DNA from: JAMZMI01 sp049115715
GTDB taxonomy: Bacteria; Bacteroidota; Bacteroidia; Cytophagales; Cyclobacteriaceae
Assembly: GCA_049115715.1 (NCBI GenBank)
Contig: JAGDZQ010000008.1
Coordinates: 14,159-78,158 of the forward strand
Direction of reading: 5' to 3'
DNA: 64,000 nucleotides
Positions 26,573 to 36,069 of the stretch are shown one piece after another. A model generated the notes under the pieces. The model was given only the letters and a program-made list of their open reading frames with translations, was not told the DNA's origin and searched no databases. Made by a program: the position numbers and the translations under genes. The stretch's first letter is position 1, and each line of letters opens with the position of its first letter.

Positions 26573-27397
26573 ATGAAAAAAGTTTGTTATGCATTTATCG
26601 TATGTCTAATTACCCTTAGCGCAGGTGCTCAGGAAACAGACATACCTATTATCAAGGCTGAGGTCGAGGATGCCCAAATCATGTTCAAGAAGGAGATTTG
26701 GAGAAGAATGGATCTTAATGAAAAGCAGAATAGAACATTCAATTCCAGAAATGGAGAGCTTTCTAGATTGCTTCTTCAAGCTGTGGAGCAAGGTTTGCTA
26801 AAGCCTTATCAGACGGATTCTTGTCTGAATTTAATGGCAGATAGCACTTTCAAATCAAACACTCAAGTTGAAGTCCAAGATTTCGGCGGAGGCGGTGGAT
26901 TCGGAGGCGGATTTGGTGGTGGATTTGGAGATGAAACCTCGGCTCAAGAATCAGGAAGTACTTTCGATGCAATTCCTAAGGAATTATTCTCTGTATTATA
27001 TCTCAAAGAGGATCTCATTTTTGATCGCAATCGCTCAAGAATGTATTGGTATATACGCACGGTTTCCGTAGCGCTACCGGCTACTGCAGGAGCAATATGG
27101 AATCCTGCTGGGTTTGAAAAGATAGTAGCTCATTTCAAGTATCAAGATGTTGTTGATTTAGTTAGAGGGCCATACGCTGACAAAGCAATATGGTACAACA
27201 ATCAAAACCAAGCTCAACATAGAAACATAGGTGATGCGCTTGAATTAAGACTTTTTACTGCTCCTATAATTAAGGTATCTAATGCTGATAATTTGGATAT
27301 ACGTCAAATAGTGTCTGATCCTTATGAAGCTATTCTACTTCAGCAGAAGTATGAATACGATTTGATGGAGTATGAGAGTGAACTTTGGGAATACTAA
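26573..27397 (+). CDS. gldN: T9SS ring protein GldN
   Basis: A 274-residue periplasmic GldN (PorN): signal peptide ending near SAGAQ, a conserved RMDLNEKQNR segment near residue 44, and the family core (about 135-270; WNPAGFEKIVAHF). Between them is a glycine-phenylalanine-rich linker of about 17 residues (around 103-120; GGGFGGGFGGGFG) that I do not recall as a general GldN feature. The operon ends at the strong terminator at 27426. Confidence 0.94.
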   Translation: MKKVCYAFIVCLITLSAGAQETDIPIIKAEVEDAQIMFKKEIWRRMDLNEKQNRTFNSRNGELSRLLLQAVEQGLLKPYQTDSCLNLMADSTFKSNTQVEVQDFGGGGGFGGGFGGGFGDETSAQESGSTFDAIPKELFSVLYLKEDLIFDRNRSRMYWYIRTVSVALPATAGAIWNPAGFEKIVAHFKYQDVVDLVRGPYADKAIWYNNQNQAQHRNIGDALELRLFTAPIIKVSNADNLDIRQIVSDPYEAILLQQKYEYDLMEYESELWEY

Positions 27398-27425
27398 GTT
27401 TATTTAAAAAACATAATTTTAAGGG

Positions 27426-27451
27426 AAGAGGGCATTAGCCCTCTTTTTTTT
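27426..27451 (+). terminator. Intrinsic terminator of the gld operon
   Basis: AAGAGGGC (27426-27433), loop ATTA, GCCCTCTT (27438-27445) and a run of T to 27451. The hairpin overlaps the last codons and stop of the convergent uvrC gene; on the minus strand it lacks a T-run. Confidence 0.9.
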
Positions 27452-29237
27452 GCTCAAAATATTGTCTGAGGGCAATGGCTTTCTTTTCTCCAACTATTGC
27501 GATTAGTTCTTCTAGGCTTGCTTCTTTCACTCTTTTAAGACTTTTGAAAGAAGAGATCAGTTTATTCCTTGCACTTGGGCCAATACCTGATATATTATCA
27601 AGTTCGGATTTAGTTTGGCCTTTGCTTCGTTTTGATCTATGAAATGTGATAGCGAATCTGTGAGCTTCATCTCTAAGATGCTGAAGTATTTTAAGGGAAG
27701 GTGATTTTTTACTAATGTGTATTGGGAAAGAGTCCTCCGGATAGTAGATTTCTTCAAGTCTTTTGGCAATACCAATAATTGGAATTTGTCCGTATAAACC
27801 AATTTCTTTGAGTGCTTCGCAAGCAGAGCTTAACTGACCTTTTCCTCCATCCACAACTACCAGATTTGGTAGCTTTTGATTCTCATTTTTAAGTCTTAGA
27901 TACCTTCTACCTACGACTTCTTTCATAGAAAGAAAATCATCAGGACCTTCTACGGTTTTAATATTAAATTTTCTATAATCCTTCTTAGAGGGCTTTGCGT
28001 TTTTGAAACAGACCATAGAAGCGACTGGATTTGTCCCTTGTATATTGCTATTGTCAAAGCATTCTATATGATATGGAGGCTGTTTCAAATTCAAATCTTC
28101 CTGAAGTCTCTTAATTACATACTTGGGCTCGTTTTTAGCCTCCTCCTTCTGGGTTAGCTTTTCATTTTTATAATAGAGCGCGTTTTTAAGTGAGAGGTCC
28201 AGTAATTTTTTCTTATCGCCTATCTGAGGTATGGTCAGGTTCAAGTTATCCCAAACTAAAATGTCGATATTGGAAAGTAATTCAGATGCTATGCTTTTGA
28301 ATTTGGTTCTCAGCGTGAATAAGATGCCTTGCAGAAATTCGTTATCCGGAACTCCTAGATTATTTGTGACATCCAGTGTTTCCGACACCTTGATAGCACC
28401 ATCAATTATTGACATATAATTGAAATAGATGTTTTCTTCGTCTTTTATGACACCAAGGACATCTACGCTTTCAATTTTAGGGTTTACTATCAAGGATTTG
28501 GTTTGAAACCTATCTAGCATCTCGATTTTCGTTTTCAGCTCATCAGCAGTTTCAAATTGCATTTTTGATGCGGCTTCTAACATTAGTTTTTTGTATTCAC
28601 TCAAGACCTTGCTGACTTTACCCGAGAGTATTTCTTTCGATCGTGCAATTTCTTCTTGATAATGATCTTCCTTTTGAAGCCCTTCACAGGGTCCAAGGCA
28701 ATTTCCTATATGGTATTCCAAGCATACTTTGAACTTGTTTTCTCGAATGTTTTTGGGTGATAAGTTTAAGCTACAAGTACGTACTTTGTGTAATTTTTGA
28801 ATGAGTTGTAAGACGCCATTCATAGCTTTTACACTTGTATAGGGCCCGAAGTATTGCCCCTTCTTGAGATCTATATTTCTTGTTGAGAATATGCGTGGAA
28901 AGCGCTCATTGGTTACACAAATACTTGGGAATGATTTATCATCCTTAAGTAGGATATTGTACTTAGGCTTGTTTTCCTTTATGAGGTTGTTTTCAAGAAG
29001 GAGTGCATCAAATTCTGAGTTTACAATAGTAAACTCAATTTCGCTTATTTCAGATACAAGTTTGATTGTCTTCCGATTAGTATCATTGGTTTTCGTAAAG
29101 TAGCTGGAGACGCGCTTAACTAAGTTTTTAGCCTTCCCAACATAGATGATACTGCCTTCCGAACTGATGAATTTATATACTCCCGGTTCTTTGGGAAGCT
29201 TGGAGTACTCTTTATTTGAGAGTCTTTGTTTCTCCAT
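27435..29237 (-). CDS. uvrC: Excinuclease ABC subunit C
   Basis: A 600-residue UvrC nuclease: GIY-YIG domain at the N-terminus (GVYKF...IIYVGKAKN, about 19-40), UVR motif around residue 205-240, the RNase H-like C-terminal nuclease (ECFDNSNIQG near 392) and a terminal helix-hairpin-helix pair (ISGIGPSARNKL near 552). It makes both incisions in nucleotide excision repair. It lies 11 bp downstream of the PBP1A gene and is probably part of the same minus-strand operon. Confidence 0.97.
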   Translation of the reverse strand: MEKQRLSNKEYSKLPKEPGVYKFISSEGSIIYVGKAKNLVKRVSSYFTKTNDTNRKTIKLVSEISEIEFTIVNSEFDALLLENNLIKENKPKYNILLKDDKSFPSICVTNERFPRIFSTRNIDLKKGQYFGPYTSVKAMNGVLQLIQKLHKVRTCSLNLSPKNIRENKFKVCLEYHIGNCLGPCEGLQKEDHYQEEIARSKEILSGKVSKVLSEYKKLMLEAASKMQFETADELKTKIEMLDRFQTKSLIVNPKIESVDVLGVIKDEENIYFNYMSIIDGAIKVSETLDVTNNLGVPDNEFLQGILFTLRTKFKSIASELLSNIDILVWDNLNLTIPQIGDKKKLLDLSLKNALYYKNEKLTQKEEAKNEPKYVIKRLQEDLNLKQPPYHIECFDNSNIQGTNPVASMVCFKNAKPSKKDYRKFNIKTVEGPDDFLSMKEVVGRRYLRLKNENQKLPNLVVVDGGKGQLSSACEALKEIGLYGQIPIIGIAKRLEEIYYPEDSFPIHISKKSPSLKILQHLRDEAHRFAITFHRSKRSKGQTKSELDNISGIGPSARNKLISSFKSLKRVKEASLEELIAIVGEKKAIALRQYFEQKKEG

Positions 29238-29248
29238 TCAAATGAGTT

Positions 29249-31528
29249 TTAACCGAAATCATCAGGGTTCAACGGTTGAATGTATTGAACTGAGTCTGAT
29301 TGCACTGGACTAACTGGGTTCCCGTATTTTTCACAATCCAACTCTATACTAATTGGTTTTATGGGTCGATCGAAAGGTGCTTTTTCATACCCTAGGGTTG
29401 GGTCAGCATAAACCCGTAGCATAAATTTTTCCCATATTGGCATAGCGGTTTTGGCTCCCTGTCCCAATGCCCAGTATCTAAAGTGAATAGCCCTTTCTTC
29501 TCCGCCAACCCATGCTCCAGCTGCCAAATCTCTGGTTACTCCCATAAACCAGCCATCGGAAGCGTTTTGTGTTGTGCCTGTTTTAGCTCCAATTTCATTA
29601 TTCTCTTTTAAACTGGGGTGCAGTCTCCACGCGGTACCTCCCGGCTCAGTTGTCCCCTTTAACATATGGAGCATAACATATGCTGTTTCCTCGTTGATAG
29701 CCTCTCTGGTTTCTGGAATGAATTGTTGAATTACATTTCCGTTTTTGTCTTCAATTCTACTAATGGAAAAGGGGGCTGTATGAATGCCTTTGTTTACAAA
29801 AGTAGAATATGCGGAGAGCATTTCCATTATGCTTACGTCACCGCCAGCCCCGAGACACAGTGCGGGTACTGCCTGTAGTTTGCTTTTAATCCCTAATTGC
29901 TTGGCTTTTTCAACAACCGTTTGCGCACCTAATTCTTTCATCATGAATGCCGTGATGCTGTTCTTTGACCTTGCCATTGCTTGCCTGATGGTCATGACTT
30001 CACCAGTAAATTTTCCATTTGCATTGTCAGGTGTCCAAGTCGGCGGATCCTCTCCTGGTAAGGGAAAGGTAACTGCAGCGTCAACGACAGGGAAACATGG
30101 GGAATACCCATTTTCGATTGCGGCTGTATATACGATTGGTTTGATGGTTGATCCAGGTTGTCTTTTTCCTACTTTTACATGATCGTATTTGAAGTATTTA
30201 TGATTAATACCTCCAACCCAAGCTTTGATGTGACCCGTCTTAGGTTCCATAGCCATGAAACCAGCTCTCAGGAAATGCTTATAATACTTGAGTGAATCGT
30301 AAGTACTGAAAAGTGTGTCTATTTCACCCTCCCAGGAAAACACGGTCATCTGCTTTTTCTTGTTCAGTTGAATTTCAATTGAGTCCGATTCTTCACCATA
30401 TTGCTTAACAAGTGACTTGAACTTCGGTGTTTTTTTGATGGCATTTTCAACATAACCTGGGATTTCATTTCCGTCTTCATCTATCCATGGATTTCTACCT
30501 TCAAGATGCATGTCGAAAATTTGCTGAAGCGTATCCATATGCTCTTTTACTGCCAATTCAGCGTATCGCTGAAGGCGTGAGTCGATTGTGCTATAGACTT
30601 TAAGCCCATCATCATACAAGTCATAACCATTTTGCTTACACCAATAAATTAGTTGAGGGGCTACAACTTTTCTGTAATACTGCGCCAATCCCTTGTTTTG
30701 GTTGTCAACTTTATAATTGAGTGGCAATTCTCTTGTATCAAGGCTGTCGAAAAGAGACTTACTTATAACACCGTATTTGAATAGATTATCAAGAACTTCT
30801 GTTCTCTTGTTTTTAGCGTACTCTGGATTATATATGGGGTTGTACTTGGTGGGTTTATTTATAGACCCAATCAAGCTTGCTGCTTCTTGATAATCTATTT
30901 GCGATGGTAGCTTATTGAAGAATGTTTTGGAAGCCACTTTTATACCAAAGGAATTGGATCCATAAGGAACTGTATTCAGGTACATTGCAAGTATTTCCTC
31001 CTTGGTGTACGATTTTTCCAATCGGACGGAAATGATATATTCCTTGAGTTTGGTTACAATTCTTCCAACCCCGCTTATTTCATATAGCTTGCCATGGTTC
31101 TCTGAGTTGGTCTTATAGAGATTCTCGGCTAGCTGCATGGTGATGGTCGACCCTCCTCCACTTGAGTTAAAAGTAACATATCCATGAATGGCACGGATTA
31201 AGGATTTAAGATCTATTCCAGCATGTTTTTTGAATCGGATGTCTTCTGTCACCAAAAGTGTATTTACTAGCTCTGGTGAAAGCTCTTCATATGAAACCGG
31301 GGTGCGATTTACTCTCCAGTATTTTCCTAAAGATTCTCCATCCGCACTCAGCAACTCGGAGGATAAATCTGGATCAGGTCTTTCCAGTGCCTTAAGGCTG
31401 GGAAGTCCTCCAAACCAATTATTGGTGTCGTTCTCCACCATATAGAAGAGGGTGGGAAAGCCGATTAGCGCTCCGAAGAAAATAAACCAGAAAAGAAATA
31501 ATGTTATTCGTATGCCTCGACTTCTCAT
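29249..31528 (-). CDS. Bifunctional penicillin-binding protein 1A
   Basis: A 759-residue class A PBP with an N-terminal membrane anchor (8-30). The GT51 transglycosylase has catalytic Glu95 in EDIRFKKHAG and GGSTITMQLAEN near 123; the transpeptidase has STIK near 455, SKN near 521 and KTGTT near 646. It polymerises and cross-links peptidoglycan in the periplasm. Its ATG overlaps the TAA of the TPR gene by one base (TAATG), so translation is coupled to the SprE-like gene. Confidence 0.95.
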   Translation of the reverse strand: MRSRGIRITLFLFWFIFFGALIGFPTLFYMVENDTNNWFGGLPSLKALERPDPDLSSELLSADGESLGKYWRVNRTPVSYEELSPELVNTLLVTEDIRFKKHAGIDLKSLIRAIHGYVTFNSSGGGSTITMQLAENLYKTNSENHGKLYEISGVGRIVTKLKEYIISVRLEKSYTKEEILAMYLNTVPYGSNSFGIKVASKTFFNKLPSQIDYQEAASLIGSINKPTKYNPIYNPEYAKNKRTEVLDNLFKYGVISKSLFDSLDTRELPLNYKVDNQNKGLAQYYRKVVAPQLIYWCKQNGYDLYDDGLKVYSTIDSRLQRYAELAVKEHMDTLQQIFDMHLEGRNPWIDEDGNEIPGYVENAIKKTPKFKSLVKQYGEESDSIEIQLNKKKQMTVFSWEGEIDTLFSTYDSLKYYKHFLRAGFMAMEPKTGHIKAWVGGINHKYFKYDHVKVGKRQPGSTIKPIVYTAAIENGYSPCFPVVDAAVTFPLPGEDPPTWTPDNANGKFTGEVMTIRQAMARSKNSITAFMMKELGAQTVVEKAKQLGIKSKLQAVPALCLGAGGDVSIMEMLSAYSTFVNKGIHTAPFSISRIEDKNGNVIQQFIPETREAINEETAYVMLHMLKGTTEPGGTAWRLHPSLKENNEIGAKTGTTQNASDGWFMGVTRDLAAGAWVGGEERAIHFRYWALGQGAKTAMPIWEKFMLRVYADPTLGYEKAPFDRPIKPISIELDCEKYGNPVSPVQSDSVQYIQPLNPDDFG

Positions 31529-34092
31529 TATTGATACATCCTTTCGAAAAAATTTAAGTAAGCGTTAAGATCTTTTGTTTGGTAAAAGATATCAAAATTG
31601 TCTTTAGTAATAATGAATGTATAGATTTTCTCACCCTTGTATTTATCCTGAATATTTATTGATTCGAAATCATTTAGCATTTCTGTGGCATTTTCTTTAC
31701 TCGGAATGTCATTGACAAGTACCATTGCGTATTCATCATTTAGAATCAAGTTACCTGAAGTATAGTCATAGGGACTTTCAACCATGTAATTATCTACATC
31801 CGTCGGGATGGTAGCAGAGAGTTCTCCCTTATTCGGATATGCAATAATCATAAAGTGCTTTTGATCAAAATATTCAATGAATCTGGCTTTTGATGAGTTT
31901 ACAATATTGATTTGATAGTCCTCAGATGCTTTTAATAAGACATTGGCATAATCTACAACATCACTTTCGGGATACAACTTAATGAAGTTGTTAAGCTCAT
32001 ATTGGTACTTATAGAGACCCTCAAGCATACCTGTGGCCATCACCTGAAGCAACTTCAAGTTATCACTATAATCGTTTTCGGGATAAACAAGAAGAGAGCT
32101 ATCCAAAACGTATTTGGCCTCCTTGTACTGGGAGTTTGAGTAAAACTTGTATGCACTGCTATAAGCTTCTTTCAAATGCTCAGTAGCAGCATTGCTTTCT
32201 TCCCTGTAGTTAGGATTATCTACCAGTTTGGCATAAATGGATTCGGGAAACTGACTTTTTAACTGATTTGCTCGATCATTTGAAAAGTCCTCTTGGGACA
32301 ATTGCCCGTACAAAAGATAAAGTTGGTAAAGAACTTCAGGCCTGTATTCTGTTTCACTATATCGACTCAAAAGCTGTTCGAATGAGGAGATCGAATTTTC
32401 TTTCTCATTAAGCTTGAAATTATAGATGCTTCCGAGGTTATACAAGGCAATTTCTATTTCGCCTAGTAGCTTCTGAATGTCGCTTTCCGTTTTTGGTATG
32501 TTTGCCAAAAGTTTTTCCACTTCTTCATTCAATCTAGATTCCACCTCATCTTCCGATTCTTCTTCATTTTCGGCCTCTTCATCATTGGCCTCTTTGATTG
32601 TGATACCGCCTGCTTTGATGCTTCGTCTCCAGTTGTCCTCTAACGGACGGATTCCCCAAACTCTTCTGAATTCTGAAGCCCCTCTTCCAAGAACGGTGGG
32701 GTTATAAAAATACCATGTATCTCCTGATTGAAGATTTGCAGAGATTAAGTCTCCTCCCTGTTGATCAAAAGAGGTTGCCAGTTGCTCCCTTCTGGCTTTT
32801 TCTTTGGCTCTTTTCTTTCTTTGTTTTTCCTCTTCGAATTCTAGCTCCACTTTTCTACGGGCTATTGCATATGAAGAGTCTTCAGGCAAATAGGAAAGTG
32901 CTATCAGACTATCATTTACCTGTACAGTGGTGATATGCTCGACGAACTCGCTCAAAACCTCTTGACGGTATTTGATCGCTTCATATTCATCTTCATCTAC
33001 TGGCATTACAGTAATAGTGCTATCGTAATAATTTTTGGCAAGCTGAAAGTTTTTGAGACTGTCGTAATAGATCAACCCAAGTTTCCAATATGAGTATGCC
33101 TTTTGGCGATTGTTTTTAACACTTTTCTCTGCAGAGAGCTTGTAGAAATCGATAGCTTCATTCAAGTTGCCGTTTTTGTATTCAAAACCTGCCATCTCGT
33201 AATAGATTTTATCTTGATATTCGAGGTTTTTGGGGTCTCTGAGAAGTTTTTTAAAGTATTTTCTCACTTTCTTAACGTCACTATTTTTGGTCAACTGAGT
33301 TACCTGACCGATGTTTAGTTTGGTATAAAATGATAGCTCGTATGTAGGGTTACTCCTTAAAGACGCATCGTAGAATTTATAAGCCTCCGCATCAAACCCT
33401 AATTCCTGATATACCTGACCGATAATGAATTGTATTCTGGCTTTGTCATTGCTTCTGGGCATGAGTTCCTCTGCCTTTACCAGGTTATGTACCATTTGGT
33501 TATTGTCACCTCTCTTTTGATACATATAAGCCCTGACAAGGTATAAGTCAAATTCATTCTTTTTATTGAGCTTCTCCTTTTTTAAGTAGTCTGATGCAGA
33601 GATTGCATTGTTCATTTCGTTAGACTCTACAAATGCTCTTATCAGATTAATAATGGCTTCATGTCGAGCGTTATCATCTTCTCCGTTTTTGTATACATAT
33701 CGATAAGTCACAATTGCATCCGGAAATTCGGAGGCATAAAACCGCGACTTGCCCACCAGTACATATGAATCGTCTTCCCACTTGGATCCTTCGTGCCTTT
33801 GAATGGCAATTGAAGCTTTTTGAATACAATCCTCCGTAAGCGTTTCCAGACTTCTACTTACAGTGCTATCAAATTGAGCGTAGATAGGGAGTATTTTGTT
33901 ATAATTCCATTGATACTGATCGTATATCTGGGATTCAATCTCCTTCATTCTTTCATTCGCGATGAAGTATGCATTGTATCGAGCAGTAGTATTGTGATAC
34001 CCGGCACTTATTGGTCCTGAAACCTGAGCAAAACCCAGATTACTGGCAATAAGAAATATAAAGAAACTGAGGTATTTAAAAATGGTATTCAA
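31528..34092 (-). CDS. sprE: SprE/PorW-like TPR protein
   Basis: An 854-residue secreted protein with many TPR-like helical repeats (about 100-420 and 540-700), an acidic and charged low-complexity segment (about 500-535, EEAENEEESEDEVES), and a C-terminal globular domain. The N-terminal YHNTTARYNAYFIANERM is the type of motif that starts SprE/PorW, a periplasmic component linking the T9SS motor and outer-membrane parts in gliding bacteria. Known SprE/PorW are lipoproteins; here the signal peptide ends in GFAQ with no lipobox Cys, which is unusual. The link to the gld locus 4 kb away supports the call. It leads the operon with PBP1A and uvrC. Confidence 0.7.
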   Translation of the reverse strand: MNTIFKYLSFFIFLIASNLGFAQVSGPISAGYHNTTARYNAYFIANERMKEIESQIYDQYQWNYNKILPIYAQFDSTVSRSLETLTEDCIQKASIAIQRHEGSKWEDDSYVLVGKSRFYASEFPDAIVTYRYVYKNGEDDNARHEAIINLIRAFVESNEMNNAISASDYLKKEKLNKKNEFDLYLVRAYMYQKRGDNNQMVHNLVKAEELMPRSNDKARIQFIIGQVYQELGFDAEAYKFYDASLRSNPTYELSFYTKLNIGQVTQLTKNSDVKKVRKYFKKLLRDPKNLEYQDKIYYEMAGFEYKNGNLNEAIDFYKLSAEKSVKNNRQKAYSYWKLGLIYYDSLKNFQLAKNYYDSTITVMPVDEDEYEAIKYRQEVLSEFVEHITTVQVNDSLIALSYLPEDSSYAIARRKVELEFEEEKQRKKRAKEKARREQLATSFDQQGGDLISANLQSGDTWYFYNPTVLGRGASEFRRVWGIRPLEDNWRRSIKAGGITIKEANDEEAENEEESEDEVESRLNEEVEKLLANIPKTESDIQKLLGEIEIALYNLGSIYNFKLNEKENSISSFEQLLSRYSETEYRPEVLYQLYLLYGQLSQEDFSNDRANQLKSQFPESIYAKLVDNPNYREESNAATEHLKEAYSSAYKFYSNSQYKEAKYVLDSSLLVYPENDYSDNLKLLQVMATGMLEGLYKYQYELNNFIKLYPESDVVDYANVLLKASEDYQINIVNSSKARFIEYFDQKHFMIIAYPNKGELSATIPTDVDNYMVESPYDYTSGNLILNDEYAMVLVNDIPSKENATEMLNDFESINIQDKYKGEKIYTFIITKDNFDIFYQTKDLNAYLNFFERMYQ

Positions 34093-34138
34093 TGTGGTTC
34101 GCTAATGTGATAGTCTAAACGCTCCTGCTACAATAATC

Positions 34139-34168
34139 TTGTAAAGATATACGGTTTAGATATATTTG
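34139..34168 (+). promoter_or_regulatory. Strong Bacteroidota-type promoter for M23/atp region
   Basis: TTG (34139-34141), 19 nt, then TATATTTG (34161-34168) is a near-ideal match to the -33/-7 consensus. The TTG start codon of the M23 peptidase gene follows 22 bp later. It may drive the whole run down to the F-ATPase genes since gaps there are short. Confidence 0.6.
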
Positions 34169-34190
34169 ATGCTCACAAAAATTTTCTCTC

Positions 34191-35057
34191 TTGGCAGTAA
34201 AAAAGACTTTATCTAATCGGTTAACTAACAGATACTTGTTGATTATTCGAAATGAGGAAAATTTTGCGGAGAAGAAAACAATCAGTTTTAACTACGCCAG
34301 ACTGATTCTTATTCTAGCTCTCGTGCTTTTGATTACTCTCAGTCTCTCGGTATATCTAGTCACAGTGGTTTTGGAAGAATGGCTCGATCCACGATATACT
34401 CAGATGCAGACCAATAGGAAACTTTTGGACATTACAACTGAGTTAGATTCGCTTTCTAATCAGATGCTTCTCAATGAGCAATATATTGACAATATAAAGC
34501 TCATTGTGAGCGGTGATCCTCAGGCATTTGCAACGCTCGATTCTCAGATCGAAAAGAGTGTTTCTTATTCTGAGTTGAAAATAGACCCGGAAATACATCC
34601 AATTGACTCACAGTTCAGGGCAGAATTTGAAAATCGGGATTTGAAATTGCTTACGTATAGAGGAGCCTCTTTGGAGGAATACCGCGAGCTTTATCTTTTT
34701 TCGCCAATGGGAGGTGGAATTATTACGGATGGATTTAATCCTAAGGTGGATCATTTTGGAGTTGATATAGTTGCCAAGGAGGGTGAACCGGTCATAAGCG
34801 TCTCGGATGGTGTTGTGATATTTTCTTCATGGACCTTGGACAATGGCTATGTTATAGGTATTCAGCATAAGGGTAATTTGATTTCCGTTTATAAGCACAA
34901 TTCGGAATTATTGAAAAACGTTGGTAGTTTTGTGAGCGGAGGTGATATTATAGCCATCATTGGTAATACGGGAGAGCTTACTTCAGGTCCTCATTTACAC
35001 TTTGAGTTGTGGCACAATGGTAACTCCGTTAACCCAGAAGAGTATATAGCGTTTTAA
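34191..35057 (+). CDS. Membrane-anchored M23 (LytM-like) peptidase
   Basis: A 288-residue protein with one membrane helix (about 34-58), a short coiled segment (60-100) and a C-terminal M23 domain with the full zinc set: His188-x3-Asp192 (HFGVD) and His268-x-His270 (HLHFE). It is therefore probably an active peptidoglycan endopeptidase or an amidase activator with retained zinc. The start is TTG, matched to the promoter at 34139. It precedes a bactofilin gene by 12 bp, a common pairing in which the peptidase remodels the wall where the bactofilin scaffold sits. Confidence 0.93.
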   Translation: MAVKKTLSNRLTNRYLLIIRNEENFAEKKTISFNYARLILILALVLLITLSLSVYLVTVVLEEWLDPRYTQMQTNRKLLDITTELDSLSNQMLLNEQYIDNIKLIVSGDPQAFATLDSQIEKSVSYSELKIDPEIHPIDSQFRAEFENRDLKLLTYRGASLEEYRELYLFSPMGGGIITDGFNPKVDHFGVDIVAKEGEPVISVSDGVVIFSSWTLDNGYVIGIQHKGNLISVYKHNSELLKNVGSFVSGGDIIAIIGNTGELTSGPHLHFELWHNGNSVNPEEYIAF

Positions 35058-35069
35058 TGAAACAATCCC

Positions 35070-35495
35070 ATGTTCAATAAACAAGATCAAAAAGAAGCTG
35101 AAGAGTTAAGCAACTCAAGTAATATTATTGGAAAAGGAACAATCCTTGAAGGCAATATAGAGACATTCGGTAACCTTAGAATCGAAGGAAAAGTCGTTGG
35201 CAACATCAAGACAAAGTCAAAAGCGGCTTTTGGCCATTCGTCTCAGATCGATGGAAGTGTTTTAGCTCAAAATGCAGAAGTTGCTGGACACATTACTGGA
35301 TCTGTAGAGATCTCGGAAGTCCTCATCCTCAAATCAACAGCAGTAATAGACGGAGATATTATTACCAATAAGCTTATTGTCGAGTCCGGAGCGGCGTTCA
35401 ATGGAAGCTGTAAAATGGGAGTAAAGAGCAAAGAGATTAAAATAGGAACTCATGAAAGAGGAGAAAACGCACCACTCCTCAAAGCCCAAGTCTGA
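35070..35495 (+). CDS. Bactofilin (polymer-forming cytoskeletal protein)
   Basis: A 141-residue bactofilin: a central right-handed beta-helix (about 25-120) of short repeating units such as GNLRIEGKVVGNIKTKSKA, with disordered ends. Bactofilins self-assemble into filaments at the inner membrane and localise wall enzymes; the adjacent M23 peptidase is the expected partner. It overlaps the start of atpZ by 44 bp, an unusually long overlap. Confidence 0.94.
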   Translation: MFNKQDQKEAEELSNSSNIIGKGTILEGNIETFGNLRIEGKVVGNIKTKSKAAFGHSSQIDGSVLAQNAEVAGHITGSVEISEVLILKSTAVIDGDIITNKLIVESGAAFNGSCKMGVKSKEIKIGTHERGENAPLLKAQV

Positions 35496-35685
35496 GGAAG
35501 ATAGAAGTGACTCTAAAATTTACAGCGTCACCTTTGAGTTATTGTCTCTTAACCTCATAATTATTGGTGGAGGGTATTATTTGAATGAAAAACTGAACAC
35601 GCGGATTCCATGGGTGTTGCTTTTTTCAATTTTCTTATCTGTGGCCGCAACAATCTACTACCTACTTAAAAAATTCGTGAAATGA
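35452..35685 (+). CDS. atpZ: AtpZ/AtpI-family small membrane protein
   Basis: A 77-residue protein with two membrane segments (about 26-44 and 53-70) and a basic-acidic N-terminus, as in AtpZ (AtpI-family assembly factors that accompany F-ATPase operons and may help insert Mg2+ or assemble the c-ring). It overlaps the bactofilin gene by 44 bp and the next ORF by 4 bp (ATGA). Confidence 0.8.
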   Translation: MKEEKTHHSSKPKSEEDRSDSKIYSVTFELLSLNLIIIGGGYYLNEKLNTRIPWVLLFSIFLSVAATIYYLLKKFVK

Positions 35686-36050
35686 AGAAGTACCTATTAA
35701 TCACAACTGGTATTTCTATTTTTCTTTTTGGACTCTTTTACTTTGGGAATTCTGTTTTATTCGATGGATACCTTCATGAAAAATTTCCAGTTCTAATATT
35801 ATTTTATTTACTCCAATCATTAATAATAGCCTGGCTACTTCGTGAGGGAGAAAAAGCCAATTGGGAATCCCCCATTTACGCTTTAGGAACAGTCTCGTTT
35901 CGACTTCTGACAGGACTGTTTTTTCTTGTAATATTATTTACTCTGAAAATCGAAAACGTCAAGCCTTTGATGGTGCAATTTTCAGTGCTCTATTTGATTT
36001 ACTTAATCTTTGAATTATTTGTTCTATTGTCTAACTTGCGGCGGAATTAA
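35682..36050 (+). CDS. AtpI-position four-helix membrane protein
   Basis: A 122-residue integral membrane protein with four predicted helices (about 4-22, 38-54, 66-90, 98-117). It sits exactly where AtpI-type proteins occur, between AtpZ and subunit a, and shares a 4-bp overlap with AtpZ. Sequence similarity to AtpI is not evident to me, so the name is positional. Confidence 0.7.
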   Translation: MKKYLLITTGISIFLFGLFYFGNSVLFDGYLHEKFPVLILFYLLQSLIIAWLLREGEKANWESPIYALGTVSFRLLTGLFFLVILFTLKIENVKPLMVQFSVLYLIYLIFELFVLLSNLRRN

Positions 36051-36069
36051 GGAGGTAACCCTTTAGCTA

